Assembly (NCBI GenBank): GCA_017610005.1 | Contig: JAFCCU010000004.1 | Span: forward strand, 1-64,000 | From: Candidatus Woesearchaeota archaeon | GTDB lineage: Archaea; Nanobdellota; Nanobdellia; Woesearchaeales; B29-G15 | Reading direction: 5' to 3' | DNA length: 64,000 nt | Shown here: piece after piece, positions 29,903-39,633 of the stretch | Layout: every line of letters begins with the position of its first letter | Numbering within the stretch: the first letter of the stretch is position 1 | Translations under genes and position numbers: made by a program | Notes under the pieces: model-generated | Databases searched by the model: none | Told to the model about the DNA's origin: nothing | Seen by the model: only the letters and a program-made list of their open reading frames with translations

Positions 29903-30059
29903 CCAGTGATTCCGCGTATAAATTATGTATAAATATAGTCAGAAGATTGAAGTTGGAAGTGAGGCGTATTGAGCATTTGTCAATCTGCAATATTTTACAT
30001 TCTAAATTTGAATGATTTTATCCAAAAAACATATTTTAAATTTATACTGTAAACTTTTT

Positions 30060-30157
30060 ACTTCTGACTTTAGACTTCTGACTTCTGACTTTAGACTTTA
30101 GACTTTAGACTTCTGACTTCAAACTTCTGACTTCAAACTTCTGACTTCAAACTTCAT
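30060..30157. repeat. Tandem heptamer array (14 units, ACTTNNN on + strand)
   Basis: ACTTCTG/ACTTTAG/ACTTCAA units in strict 7-bp register. Confidence 0.9.
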
Positions 30158-30161
30158 TTCT

Positions 30162-30276
30162 CTCTTACTCCTTCATTTCCTATGGAGATACTCTTTATCT
30201 TTCTTTATTATTATTTACTATATTGAAAATAATTATTATTATATATTACTTTCCACAGGAAATCGAGGGGTAGGTG
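30162..30276. other. Candidate replication origin: inverted ORB-like sites flanking an A+T tract
   Basis: Left site (minus) tctccataggaaatgaaggagtaagag; right site (+) tttccacaggaaatcgaggggtaggtg; 30191-30249 almost all A/T; directly upstream of cdc6. Confidence 0.7.
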
Positions 30277-30347
30277 TTTAGCAGAATTTTATATATATTT
30301 ACTATGCTATAAATCTTTAAATACCCTTACTTCCTTTGGAACTTTTT

Positions 30348-31559
30348 ATGGTCAAAGATCAATTAGGCGAATTTTTTGAAGATTTTCTAAAAAAAGAGTC
30401 AATTTTTACAAATAAGAATTTTTTAGGTACTTCTTATACTCCAGATACCATTCTTCATAGGGAAGATCAAATCAAGTTAATTGCAGATATTCTTGCACCT
30501 CTATTAAAAATGGAGAAGCCTTCAAATCTATTTGTGTATGGAAAGACTGGGACTGGTAAAACTGTTTCTGTGAAATACACTACTGACCAAATTGAGAAAG
30601 TTGCAGCAAAACATAACAAACCAATCAAGGTATGTTATCTAAATTGCAAATTAAAGAAGATCGCAGATACTGAATATAGGTTGATTGCCCATATTGCTAG
30701 GATGTTTGGAAAAGCAATCCCCCCTACTGGCCTCCCTACTGATGAGGTGTATAATATATTTTACAAAGCAGTTGATTCAGAAAAACAATTAGTTGTTTTG
30801 GTATTAGATGAGATTGATCAGTTAATTAAAAAAGCAGGAGATGAGATATTATATAATCTTACAAGAATTAATGAACAACTATCTCTCTCACAAGTTTGTG
30901 TCATTGGCATTTCAAATGATCTGATGTTTATTGATAACATTGATCCAAGAGTCAAATCTAGTTTATCTGAAGAAGATTTAGTATTTCCTCCTTACAATGC
31001 AATTCAAATACAGGAGATTTTACATGAACGTGCTAAACTTTCATTTCGGCCTGGTTCCATTGGTGCAGGCGTAATTGAAAAGACAGCAGCATTTGCAGCA
31101 AGGGAACATGGAGACGCAAGAAGGGCATTAGACTTATTAAGGGTCGCAGGAGAACTAGCAGATCGGGAAGATTCTTCTAAGGTGGAGATTAAGCATTTGG
31201 ATGATGCAGAAGGAAAAATTGAGAGAGATCGGGTAATTGATATTGTATCTACCTATCCTAAACAATTTCAAGTAGTATTATATGCAATAATGGTTTTACG
31301 TAAGACTCAAAAAGGGGCGTTATTTACTGGAGAGATTTATGAAATTTACAAGGACTTTTGTAAAAATGTAGGGGTCTCTCCATTGACTCAAAGAAGAGTA
31401 TCAGATATTTTGGGGGAGCTTGATATGCTGGGGTTAATTAACGCCAAAGTAATTTCCAAGGGGAGGTATGGTAGGACAAGGGAGATTTCGCTTGCCATAC
31501 CACAAAATACAATTCCCAAGGTTGAGGAAATTCTGGTTACAACCCTCCATATCCGCTAA
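30348..31559 (+). CDS. cdc6: Orc1/Cdc6 replication initiator
   Basis: NLFVYGKTGTGKTVSVKYT, LVVLVLDEIDQLIKKAGDEILYNLTRINE, DARRALDLLRVAGELA; probable ATG at MVKDQLG. Confidence 0.95.
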   Translation: MVKDQLGEFFEDFLKKESIFTNKNFLGTSYTPDTILHREDQIKLIADILAPLLKMEKPSNLFVYGKTGTGKTVSVKYTTDQIEKVAAKHNKPIKVCYLNCKLKKIADTEYRLIAHIARMFGKAIPPTGLPTDEVYNIFYKAVDSEKQLVVLVLDEIDQLIKKAGDEILYNLTRINEQLSLSQVCVIGISNDLMFIDNIDPRVKSSLSEEDLVFPPYNAIQIQEILHERAKLSFRPGSIGAGVIEKTAAFAAREHGDARRALDLLRVAGELADREDSSKVEIKHLDDAEGKIERDRVIDIVSTYPKQFQVVLYAIMVLRKTQKGALFTGEIYEIYKDFCKNVGVSPLTQRRVSDILGELDMLGLINAKVISKGRYGRTREISLAIPQNTIPKVEEILVTTLHIR

Positions 31560-31568
31560 TTTTGCAGA

Positions 31569-33008
31569 ATGGACTCGGGTGTTCTTAATTGGTTTATGGA
31601 TAAAGGGCTTTTAATTAGTCCTGAAACTGCTGATTTATTAGATGATTCTATTATTTCTCAATTAAGAGAACAAGTGTTAAATTCTCCAGAGACAATTCCA
31701 CTTGTTATTGATGAAAATTTTATTAATTCATTAAAACCAAGAGCTGCCGGGTTTAATGTTGAAATTGTAAAGTCTTTCCAAGAACCATCTGAAAAAAGGG
31801 ATATGAGGGATTTTGTAGGCCATTATAATGCAAGGTACAATACATTGAGGCAAATGCTTTCAGATAGGCCAGGACTTCAAAATATAGTTTCAATTGGTCG
31901 TTTGAAGAATAAAACAGATAGGGAAAACATTTCAGTTATTGGAATGATAAGAGATATTGGATATACAAAGAATAATAATATCATAATCCAATTAGAGGAT
32001 CCTACTGGCACAGTTCCTTTGATTATCACTAAAAATAACAAAGAAGTTTTTGATCTTGCAACAACTCTTACTTTAGATGAAGTAATAGGAGTTAGTGGGA
32101 TGTCTGGAAAAAATGTATTATTCTGTTCTGATATAATTTGGCCAGATATTCCTATGTTTGAATTAAGAAAATCTCCATTAGATGAATCTGCAATAGTCCT
32201 TTCAGACCTTCATGTTGGTTCAAATATGTATCTTGGAAAAGAATTTGATAGATTTCTATCTTGGATTAGGGGAGATGTGGGGAGCGATAAACAAAAAGAA
32301 ACAGCAAAAAAAGTAAAGTATATATTTATTATAGGGGATTTAGTAGATGGCGTGGGGATTTATCCTGGGCAATATGAAGAATTAACAATTAAAGATATTT
32401 ATAAGCAATACGAAGAGTGTGCAAGATTGATTTCAAAAATTCCGAAGGATAAAGTGATAATAATCTGTCCAGGGAATCACGACGCATTAAGGCTTGCAGA
32501 GCCTCAACCCCCCTTAAGTAAGAAATTGGCAAAACCCCTTTATGAAATCCCTAATGTGATAATGGTTAGCAATCCTGCGATTGTAAATATTGGTAAGACA
32601 AAAGAATTTTCAGGGTTTAATGTGCTAATGTATCATGGGTATAGTTTTGATTATTACGTTGCAAATATTGAGTCAATTAGAAATGCAGGAGGATATAACC
32701 GGCCAGACTTAATCATGAAATACCTTCTCAAAAGAAGACACTTGGCACCTACAAATGGTTCAACACTATATGTCCCTCAAAAGGGTTCAGATCCATTAGT
32801 AATTAATACAATCCCTGATTTTTTTTTTACTGGCCATATCCACAAATCCGTAATTACCAATTTTAAAAATATAACACTTGTTTGCGGATCTTGTTGGCAA
32901 GGAAAAACTTCATTTCAAGAAAAAGTAGGCCATGAACCAGAGCCGTGTAGGGTGCCATTAATTAATTTACGAACAAGGAAAATGAGGGTTTTGAAATTTG
33001 GTGGTTAG
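31569..33008 (+). CDS. polB: DNA polymerase D small subunit DP1
   Basis: OB-fold plus phosphoesterase: ALSDLHVGS-like VLSDLHVGSNMYLG, IIGDLVDGVGIYPGQ, PGNHDALR, TGHIHK. Confidence 0.92.
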   Translation: MDSGVLNWFMDKGLLISPETADLLDDSIISQLREQVLNSPETIPLVIDENFINSLKPRAAGFNVEIVKSFQEPSEKRDMRDFVGHYNARYNTLRQMLSDRPGLQNIVSIGRLKNKTDRENISVIGMIRDIGYTKNNNIIIQLEDPTGTVPLIITKNNKEVFDLATTLTLDEVIGVSGMSGKNVLFCSDIIWPDIPMFELRKSPLDESAIVLSDLHVGSNMYLGKEFDRFLSWIRGDVGSDKQKETAKKVKYIFIIGDLVDGVGIYPGQYEELTIKDIYKQYEECARLISKIPKDKVIIICPGNHDALRLAEPQPPLSKKLAKPLYEIPNVIMVSNPAIVNIGKTKEFSGFNVLMYHGYSFDYYVANIESIRNAGGYNRPDLIMKYLLKRRHLAPTNGSTLYVPQKGSDPLVINTIPDFFFTGHIHKSVITNFKNITLVCGSCWQGKTSFQEKVGHEPEPCRVPLINLRTRKMRVLKFGG

Positions 33009-36000
33009 ATGAAAGGAGTAATACTTGATAGTTATTTTGCGGATATTGAAAAGAAACTTAAAGAAGTTTATGAAGTTGCAAATGCTGCTCGGGCAAAAGG
33101 TCTTGATCCTAAACCTAAGGTTGAAATCCCTGCCGCAAGATCCATGGCAGAACGTGTAGAGGGTTTAATATCTGCCATTGCCCCTCAAATTGTTGGCCAG
33201 GGTATGCCTCAAAGAATTGAAGAACTTGAAAAAAAGTATGGTTCGCTTGATTGGAGAATCTCCTTAATTATTGCAGAGGAAATTGCAAAAGAAAAATTTT
33301 GTAAATTTGAGAGTAAAAAAGAAGCAATGGAGATTGGGATTAGGGTAGGATTTGCTTATCATACTCTTGGAACTGTTGCAAGCCCTCTTGAAGGATTTAT
33401 TGGTCTGGATATAAGAAAAAGAAAAGATGGAAAAGAGTATTTTGCACTTCTTTATGCTGGGCCAATTAGATCTGCAGGAGGAACTGGCGCGTCTGTTTCA
33501 GTGCTAATCTCTGATTATATCAGAAGGGTTTTTGGTTATGATGTTTATGACCCTCAACCTGTTGAAATCAAACGAGCAGTAACAGAAGTTGTAGATTACC
33601 ATGAGCGTGTTACAAATTTGCAGTATTACCCAAGTAAACAAGAAATTGCATTCATGGCTGAAAAATTACCAGTTCAAATTGATGGTCCTGAAACTTCAAA
33701 AGTTCAAGTGTCCAATCATCGAGATGTGGAGCGAATTGAGAGTAATTTTATTAGGGGAGGATTCTGCCTTGTTATGGCAGAATGTTTGTGCCAAAAGGCT
33801 CCAAAGGTATTTAAAAATATTAGTAAATGGGGTAAAGAGTTTTCTTTAGATCAATGGAACTTTCTTGAGCAATTTATCAAAATCCAAAAAAAAGCCAAGG
33901 CAGCATCTAAAGGAGAATCAACAAAAGAACAAAGAATCACTCCAGACTTTACATATATTAAAGATATAGTTGCAGGCCGTCCTGTTTTAAGTCACCCTAT
34001 GGAAAATGGGGGGTTTAGATTAAGATATGGGAGGGGGAGATTATCTGGCTATTCTTGTGTTTCAATTAATCCATCTATGATGGTTACATTAAATGGGATG
34101 CTTGGCATTGGAACTCAACTTAAAATGGAGAGACCAGGAAAAGGCGCAACTGTTACTCCTTGCAGTGTTATTGATGGGCCAATTGTAAGGCTTAAAGATG
34201 GCACAGTTGTTAAAGTAAATACTGTTGAATATGCAAAAACTATAAGAAGTAAAATTGAAGAAATTTTATATTTGGGAGATATACTTATTTCTTATGGGGA
34301 TTTTTTTAATAGGGCCCACCCCTTGGTTCCAGCAGGATATTGTGAAGAATGGTGGGTGCTTGAATTTGAAAAATCAATTGTGGATATGTTTGGAGCCCTT
34401 GATTTAGAGAAGGTTGCAGAATACACAGGAATTGATGTTGAAATAATAAAAGACATCTTAAAAAATCCGTTTGAAGAAATATCTTCTCCTTTAGCATTTT
34501 CTTTAAGTTCAAGTTTTGGAATTCCTCTTCACCCCCTTTATACTTATTTTTGGGAAACATTGTCTCTTGATGAATTTAAACAATTAATAAACTGGTTGAA
34601 AGGGGCGAGGGTTATTGCTGAGCAAGGCAATCCTAAAAAACTAATATTGAATAATGTAGAAAAGGAAAAAAGATTCTTAGAATTAATTGGTCTTCCTCAT
34701 CAAGTTGTCAATAAAGAATTTGTGGTGATTGGTTCTCAAGATTCTCAAACGCTTGCTAAATTAGGGATTAAAAATGAAGTACCTCCCGATGCAAAAGATC
34801 CCTTAGATGCTCTTTTTAAAATGTCTGGAATTAAATTAAGACCCAAAGGGGGTATGTTTATTGGTGCGAGAATGGGGCGACCAGAAAAAGGAAAAATCAG
34901 AAAAATGAAAGGCTCTCCACATGGATTGTTTCCTGTAGGTGAAGAGGGTGGCAGAATGAGGTCCCTTCAAGGAGCACTTCAAATGCAAAAAGTCACTAGC
35001 GACTTTCCAATTTATCATTGCAATAAGTGTAAAAAAGAAACAATATATCCTAAATGCGAAGTTTGTGGAAGTAAAACTGAGAAGTGGGTTTATTGTAGAA
35101 AATGTGCAAAAGCATTACCTAAATGTGATCTTCATAAAGACTTTTGCAGTTCTTATAAAGAAATTGAATTGGATATTAGGGCCCATCTCTCTTCGGTTTT
35201 AAAATCATTAAAGATGAGAACTTTTCCTGATTTGATTAAGGGTGTTCGAGGAACTTCAAATCGTGGCCATGTCCCAGAACATTTGGCAAAGGGTGTGTTA
35301 AGGGCTAAAAATAACATCCAAGTAAATAAAGATGGTACAGTCAGATTTGACATGACGCAATTACCAATAACTCACTTTAAGCCTAAAGAAATAGGGACCC
35401 CTATTGATGTACTTATTAAATTAGGATATGAAACCGATATGGGTGGAAATAAATTAACAAATGAAAACCAAATTTTAGAATTAAAACCCCAGGATATTAT
35501 ATTGCCTAATTGTGTGGGGGCACCTGAAGAGGGGGCCAATAAAATCTTTGTTAGAGTTGCCCAATTTATTGATGAGCTTTTAGTTAAACACTATCATCTT
35601 AAACCATATTACAATGTTAAAACTAGTTCAGATTTAATCGGTGTATTAACTGTTGTTTTAGCGCCTCATACTTCTGCAGGGATAGTATCTCGGATAATTG
35701 GGTTTTCAGATACCCAATGCTTATTTGCTCATCCAATGCTTCATGCAGCAACTAGGAGAGATTGTGATGGTGATGAGGCATGCGCAATGCTTCTCTTAGA
35801 TACTCTAATTAACTTTTCAAGAGACTATCTGCCAGCCCATAGGGGGGCCACGCAAGATGCACCATTAGTAATTACCTCTATGATTAAACCCTCTGAAATT
35901 GATGATATGGTCCTTGATATGGATATTGCCCCAAGATATACCTTAGAATTTTATGAAGCAGCTCTTGAATACAAGACACCTTATGAAATCAAAGTTGATC

Positions 36001-36509
36001 AGGTTGTTAATTATATTAAAACAGATACACCTTGTTCGGGCTTTTCATTCACTCACGATACAGAAAATATGAATGCAGGCGTACTAGTTTCAACATATAA
36101 AACTCTACCTACGATGGCTGAAAAGTTACTAAATCAAATGCAACTAGCAAAATCAATTAGGGCGGTTGATACAACTGATGTTGCAAGACTAGTTATTGAG
36201 AAGCATTTTATTAGGGATATTAAGGGGAACCTAAGAAAATTCTCAATGCAACAATTTAGATGTGTAGATTGCAATAAAAAATTTAGGCGTCCCCCCTTGG
36301 TTGGTAATTGTGATGATTGCGGTGGAACTTTAATTTTTACAATTTCAAAAGGTAGCATAGTTAAATACCTTGAACCAGCATTAGAACTTGCAAGGAAGTT
36401 TGAAGTAGCGCCTTATCTGATGCAATCTCTTGAATTAACAAAAGCTAGAATTGAAGAGTATTTTGGAAAAGAAAAAGAAAAACAATCAGGATTGGCAGAG
36501 TTTGTTTAG
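33009..36509 (+). CDS. polC: DNA polymerase D large subunit DP2
   Basis: GPIRSAGGTGASVSVLISDYIRR, HAATRRDCDGDEACAMLLLD, zinc-binding Cys clusters. Confidence 0.95.
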   Translation: MKGVILDSYFADIEKKLKEVYEVANAARAKGLDPKPKVEIPAARSMAERVEGLISAIAPQIVGQGMPQRIEELEKKYGSLDWRISLIIAEEIAKEKFCKFESKKEAMEIGIRVGFAYHTLGTVASPLEGFIGLDIRKRKDGKEYFALLYAGPIRSAGGTGASVSVLISDYIRRVFGYDVYDPQPVEIKRAVTEVVDYHERVTNLQYYPSKQEIAFMAEKLPVQIDGPETSKVQVSNHRDVERIESNFIRGGFCLVMAECLCQKAPKVFKNISKWGKEFSLDQWNFLEQFIKIQKKAKAASKGESTKEQRITPDFTYIKDIVAGRPVLSHPMENGGFRLRYGRGRLSGYSCVSINPSMMVTLNGMLGIGTQLKMERPGKGATVTPCSVIDGPIVRLKDGTVVKVNTVEYAKTIRSKIEEILYLGDILISYGDFFNRAHPLVPAGYCEEWWVLEFEKSIVDMFGALDLEKVAEYTGIDVEIIKDILKNPFEEISSPLAFSLSSSFGIPLHPLYTYFWETLSLDEFKQLINWLKGARVIAEQGNPKKLILNNVEKEKRFLELIGLPHQVVNKEFVVIGSQDSQTLAKLGIKNEVPPDAKDPLDALFKMSGIKLRPKGGMFIGARMGRPEKGKIRKMKGSPHGLFPVGEEGGRMRSLQGALQMQKVTSDFPIYHCNKCKKETIYPKCEVCGSKTEKWVYCRKCAKALPKCDLHKDFCSSYKEIELDIRAHLSSVLKSLKMRTFPDLIKGVRGTSNRGHVPEHLAKGVLRAKNNIQVNKDGTVRFDMTQLPITHFKPKEIGTPIDVLIKLGYETDMGGNKLTNENQILELKPQDIILPNCVGAPEEGANKIFVRVAQFIDELLVKHYHLKPYYNVKTSSDLIGVLTVVLAPHTSAGIVSRIIGFSDTQCLFAHPMLHAATRRDCDGDEACAMLLLDTLINFSRDYLPAHRGATQDAPLVITSMIKPSEIDDMVLDMDIAPRYTLEFYEAALEYKTPYEIKVDQVVNYIKTDTPCSGFSFTHDTENMNAGVLVSTYKTLPTMAEKLLNQMQLAKSIRAVDTTDVARLVIEKHFIRDIKGNLRKFSMQQFRCVDCNKKFRRPPLVGNCDDCGGTLIFTISKGSIVKYLEPALELARKFEVAPYLMQSLELTKARIEEYFGKEKEKQSGLAEFV

Positions 36510-36518
36510 GACCTAAAT

Positions 36519-36574
36519 AGTCTGAAGTCTGAAGTCTGAAGTCTGAAGTCTAAAGTCTAAAGTCAGAAGTCAAA
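36519..36574. repeat. Tandem heptamer array (8 units, AGTCNNA)
   Basis: AGTCTGA x4, AGTCTAA x2, AGTCAGA, AGTCAAA. Confidence 0.9.
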
Positions 36575-36666
36575 AATTATATACCTTATAACTGTTTAAA
36601 GTATGAAACCTAAGGGCTAAAAAACACAGCTAAAACCCCTTATGGAGTAATTAATTTTAATAACTC

Positions 36667-36963
36667 TTATCTTAGAACCACACATTGGGTGTGAGAGATA
36701 TTATCTATTGTGATAATGTCTTCATCTTCAACCAAACCTAATTCCTTAGCAAGGGAGATTATTTCTTTTCCTGCTAAATTTAACATATCACACGCTGGAA
36801 GAAGGTCATTAAATTCTTCTTTAGACATCTCTTTGCCGTTATAGAATTCGCTGTTTAAATCAAGTTGTTTTCTGCCTTCTGTAAAACATTTGCCTAATAA
36901 ATCTGAATCAATAACTGCCAGAACTTTTCTATCTTGCTTTTCGTGAAGTTTTGCAATAAACAT
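36667..36963 (-). CDS. DUF424-family protein
   Basis: MFIAKLHEKQDRKVLAVIDSDLLGKCFTEGRKQLDL. Confidence 0.75.
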   Translation of the reverse strand: MFIAKLHEKQDRKVLAVIDSDLLGKCFTEGRKQLDLNSEFYNGKEMSKEEFNDLLPACDMLNLAGKEIISLAKELGLVEDEDIITIDNISHTQCVVLR

Positions 36964-36964
36964 T

Positions 36965-37363
36965 TTATTTGAGTCTTGTTTCAGCACCACAAGCCGCGCA
37001 TTTTAATTTTACAATGTTGCCTTTTTCTATCAATTTTGTATCTGGCTTGCCACATTCGGGGCACAATACATATAAGTTGGCGTAGTCACGGATTTTTTCA
37101 TTAACAATTGAAGCTGCAACTTTTCTACCCAAGATTAATCCTTTTGGTTTAATCTCTCCAGGTGTTGCCAATTCTTTTTGAATAAATTTTAGTAAATGAG
37201 TTGGTCTTCTCCCAAGTGTATCTGCAATTTGCCTGAAATTTGCAATAATTGTTCTGTTACCTTGAACATGCCCTATCACTTTAGGGATTTCAAATCTGCT
37301 CCGTTTAACAACTGATTCTGGCATATTTTTCATGCCTACTTTAAGCATCTTTTCATAATCCAT
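36965..37363 (-). CDS. Translation initiation factor aIF-2 beta subunit
   Basis: FIQKELATPGEIKPKGLILGRKVAASIVNEKIRDYANLYVLCPECGKPDTKL. Confidence 0.93.
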   Translation of the reverse strand: MDYEKMLKVGMKNMPESVVKRSRFEIPKVIGHVQGNRTIIANFRQIADTLGRRPTHLLKFIQKELATPGEIKPKGLILGRKVAASIVNEKIRDYANLYVLCPECGKPDTKLIEKGNIVKLKCAACGAETRLK

Positions 37364-37401
37364 TCAAGAAAGAAATAACCGGGGGTTTAAAAAGCCTGCG
37401 C

Positions 37402-38307
37402 TTACATCCTCTTTAATCGTGCAATCCTTTCTTCAATTGGAGGATGCGTAGAAAACATTCCAGTTAAAAATCCTTTTTTCTTTCTAAATGGGGTACTGAT
37501 AAATAGGTGGGCTGTTGCCCGGTTAGCATGATCCACAAGGGGATCTGGATCGCTTCTAATCTTAGCTAAGGCACTTGCTAGGCCAGGAGGATAACGAGTT
37601 ATCATCGCGGCGCTCGCGTCAGCTAAGTATTCCCTTTTTCTTGATACAGCTAATTTGATTAATTGAGCAAATATTGGAGCTAGAATTGCAACAACTAAAG
37701 CAATCACCATCATGATTGCACCCGATCCACCATCATTTCTACTTCTTCGCCTTCCTCCACCCCATAAAAAAGAATGGAGCATAAAGTCAGATAGAAGAAC
37801 AATAATTCCCACCATCACAGCTGCAAGCATCATCATTCTGATATCATAGTTTTTGATGTGACTCATTTCATGAGCAATTACTCCTTCAAGTTCTTCCCGA
37901 CTCAACTTATCAAGAAGCCCAGTTGTCACCGTAATTGAAGCATGCTCTGGATCACGACCAGTTGCAAAAGCGTTTAATGCAGTATCCTTAATAACATAGC
38001 ATTTAGGTGGTTTTTTTAACCCTGCTGCCACAGTTAGCCCCTCAACTGCATGAAATAAGTGAGGAAACTCTTTTTTTGTTACCTCTTTTGCGCCAGTCAT
38101 CGACAGAATCATTTTATCTCCCCGGTTCCAGACAACAAGGGTGTAAACTATCCCTATTATAACTGCTATAGCTGTTCCAATGTATATGTCTCCGATATAT
38201 AATCCAAATGCCACACCAACTATTGCAATTAAGATAAAAAACATGAACATAATAAGCCACGAACGTAGCTTATTTGCCCTAATCTCCTCAAACATGGATC
38301 TTGCCAT
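37402..38307 (-). CDS. htpX: HtpX-like M48 zinc metalloprotease
   Basis: LEGVIAHEMSHIKNYDIRMM, REYLADASAAMITRYPPGLASALAKI. Confidence 0.93.
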   Translation of the reverse strand: MARSMFEEIRANKLRSWLIMFMFFILIAIVGVAFGLYIGDIYIGTAIAVIIGIVYTLVVWNRGDKMILSMTGAKEVTKKEFPHLFHAVEGLTVAAGLKKPPKCYVIKDTALNAFATGRDPEHASITVTTGLLDKLSREELEGVIAHEMSHIKNYDIRMMMLAAVMVGIIVLLSDFMLHSFLWGGGRRRSRNDGGSGAIMMVIALVVAILAPIFAQLIKLAVSRKREYLADASAAMITRYPPGLASALAKIRSDPDPLVDHANRATAHLFISTPFRKKKGFLTGMFSTHPPIEERIARLKRM

Positions 38308-38865
38308 TTAAAATTTGACCTGAACAGGTTCTCTTTGAGCTTTTGGAGTTTCAAACATCTCTGTTTCCTTAAACCCTAAGATTCCGGCAAAAACATTATT
38401 TGGAAAAATCATTATTCTGTTATTAAAAGTCATCACCATATCATTGTAATGCTGTCTTGAATAACTAATTTTATTCTCAGTTCCAGTTAATTCCTCTTGA
38501 AGCTGCATAAAATTTTCATTAGCTTTTAATTGTGGGTAATTCTCAGCAACAGCAAATAATGATTTTAATGTTTGAGTTAATTGATTACTAGCTTGCGCTT
38601 TATCTGGGATACTTTTAGCGTCCATCACAGCACTTCTTGCTTTTGTAACATTCTCAAATAACTCTTTTTCATGCTTGGCATATCCTTTAACTGTTTCAAT
38701 TAAATTTGGTATTAAGTCAAATCTTCTTTTAAGTTGCACATCAATTTGTGCCCAAGAATTTTTCACTTCATTTTTTAATCGTATTAATCCATTAAATAAT
38801 CCAGCGAGCCATAAAAGACCAATCACAACAACTGCCAATAATATCCAAAGCCACATGTTTACCAC
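38308..38865 (-). CDS. LemA family protein
   Basis: [42 protein letters not shown]. Confidence 0.93.
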   Translation of the reverse strand: MVNMWLWILLAVVVIGLLWLAGLFNGLIRLKNEVKNSWAQIDVQLKRRFDLIPNLIETVKGYAKHEKELFENVTKARSAVMDAKSIPDKAQASNQLTQTLKSLFAVAENYPQLKANENFMQLQEELTGTENKISYSRQHYNDMVMTFNNRIMIFPNNVFAGILGFKETEMFETPKAQREPVQVKF

Positions 38866-38920
38866 CCTATTATTTTTATAATTTTAAAATTCTTCAAGTT
38901 TAAAAAAGTTGGGGTCAAAA

Positions 38921-38963
38921 CAGTCTGGAGTCCGCAGTCTGCAGAGATATATGGCTCCAGACT
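38921..38963. terminator. Heptamer-derived inverted repeat downstream of the RPA-like gene
   Basis: AGTCTGGAG (38922-38930) pairs with CTCCAGACT (38955-38963). Confidence 0.45.
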
Positions 38964-38979
38964 CCTAACTCTAGACTAC

Positions 38980-39633
38980 TTAGAGTACCTTAACCCTACT
39001 TGGTGCCACTTTAAAAATCTCCCCATCTTTAATTAAACTATCAATAACACCATCAATATCTTCAATATCTGCCTTTTTTGCAACTGCAATAATATCGGCC
39101 CCCTCTCCCAAGTCAAGTTCTTTAATTAATTCAAAAACCAATTGCTTAGGGCTCACTTCTTCTTCAGATTTCTTACTTCCAACTTCCAACTTCTCTGGGT
39201 TTTGAGGTCTGAGGTCTGAGGTCTGAGATTTTTTTGTTTTATTACCTTTAGAACCAATTTCTAGATTATGAAGCTCTAAGAAGTTTTTATCAGGCAGTAC
39301 CTTAACAATTTCTGGAATAACATATCTTGCAGTATTATACTCTCTTACTCTCCCAATAATTCTTACCATTGAGCCAATTTCTGGATCAAATATCTGGGCA
39401 TCAAACGCCCTGATAGGGATTGCACCAGATCCATCATCCAGTAAGAATTCATTATAGCCCTGTCCTGGATTTTTAGAAACAACAATTCCTGTGAGATTCA
39501 CACGAGCAACATTTATTTCTCTTCCATGGATATAAAATGTAGCTGCTTGATCTGGCACTTCAGTTATTGCTGCATCTAGTAACTCTTTAATCTTTACAAG
39601 ATATGCAGTAAGCCTTGGTTTAAACTCAGTCAT
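38980..39633 (-). CDS. RPA-like OB-fold single-strand DNA-binding protein
   Basis: REINVARVNLTGIVVSKNPGQGYNEFLLDDGSGAIPIRAFD; C-terminal winged-helix-like region. Confidence 0.75.
   Translation of the reverse strand: MTEFKPRLTAYLVKIKELLDAAITEVPDQAATFYIHGREINVARVNLTGIVVSKNPGQGYNEFLLDDGSGAIPIRAFDAQIFDPEIGSMVRIIGRVREYNTARYVIPEIVKVLPDKNFLELHNLEIGSKGNKTKKSQTSDLRPQNPEKLEVGSKKSEEEVSPKQLVFELIKELDLGEGADIIAVAKKADIEDIDGVIDSLIKDGEIFKVAPSRVKVL

Noticed and set aside
30060-30157. Periodic repeats as a possible CRISPR array
   Set aside because: Units are 7 bp, contiguous and degenerate, with no spacers and no cas genes nearby; reported as heptamer repeats.
33990-34020. ORB-like cctatggaaaatggggggtt within polC
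   Set aside because: Lies in conserved coding sequence and lacks the TCCA half; probably coincidence.
33009-36509. Possible intein in DP2 (a known intein host)
   Set aside because: The 1166-aa length and continuous DP2 motifs leave no room; no intein start or HN-type end seen.
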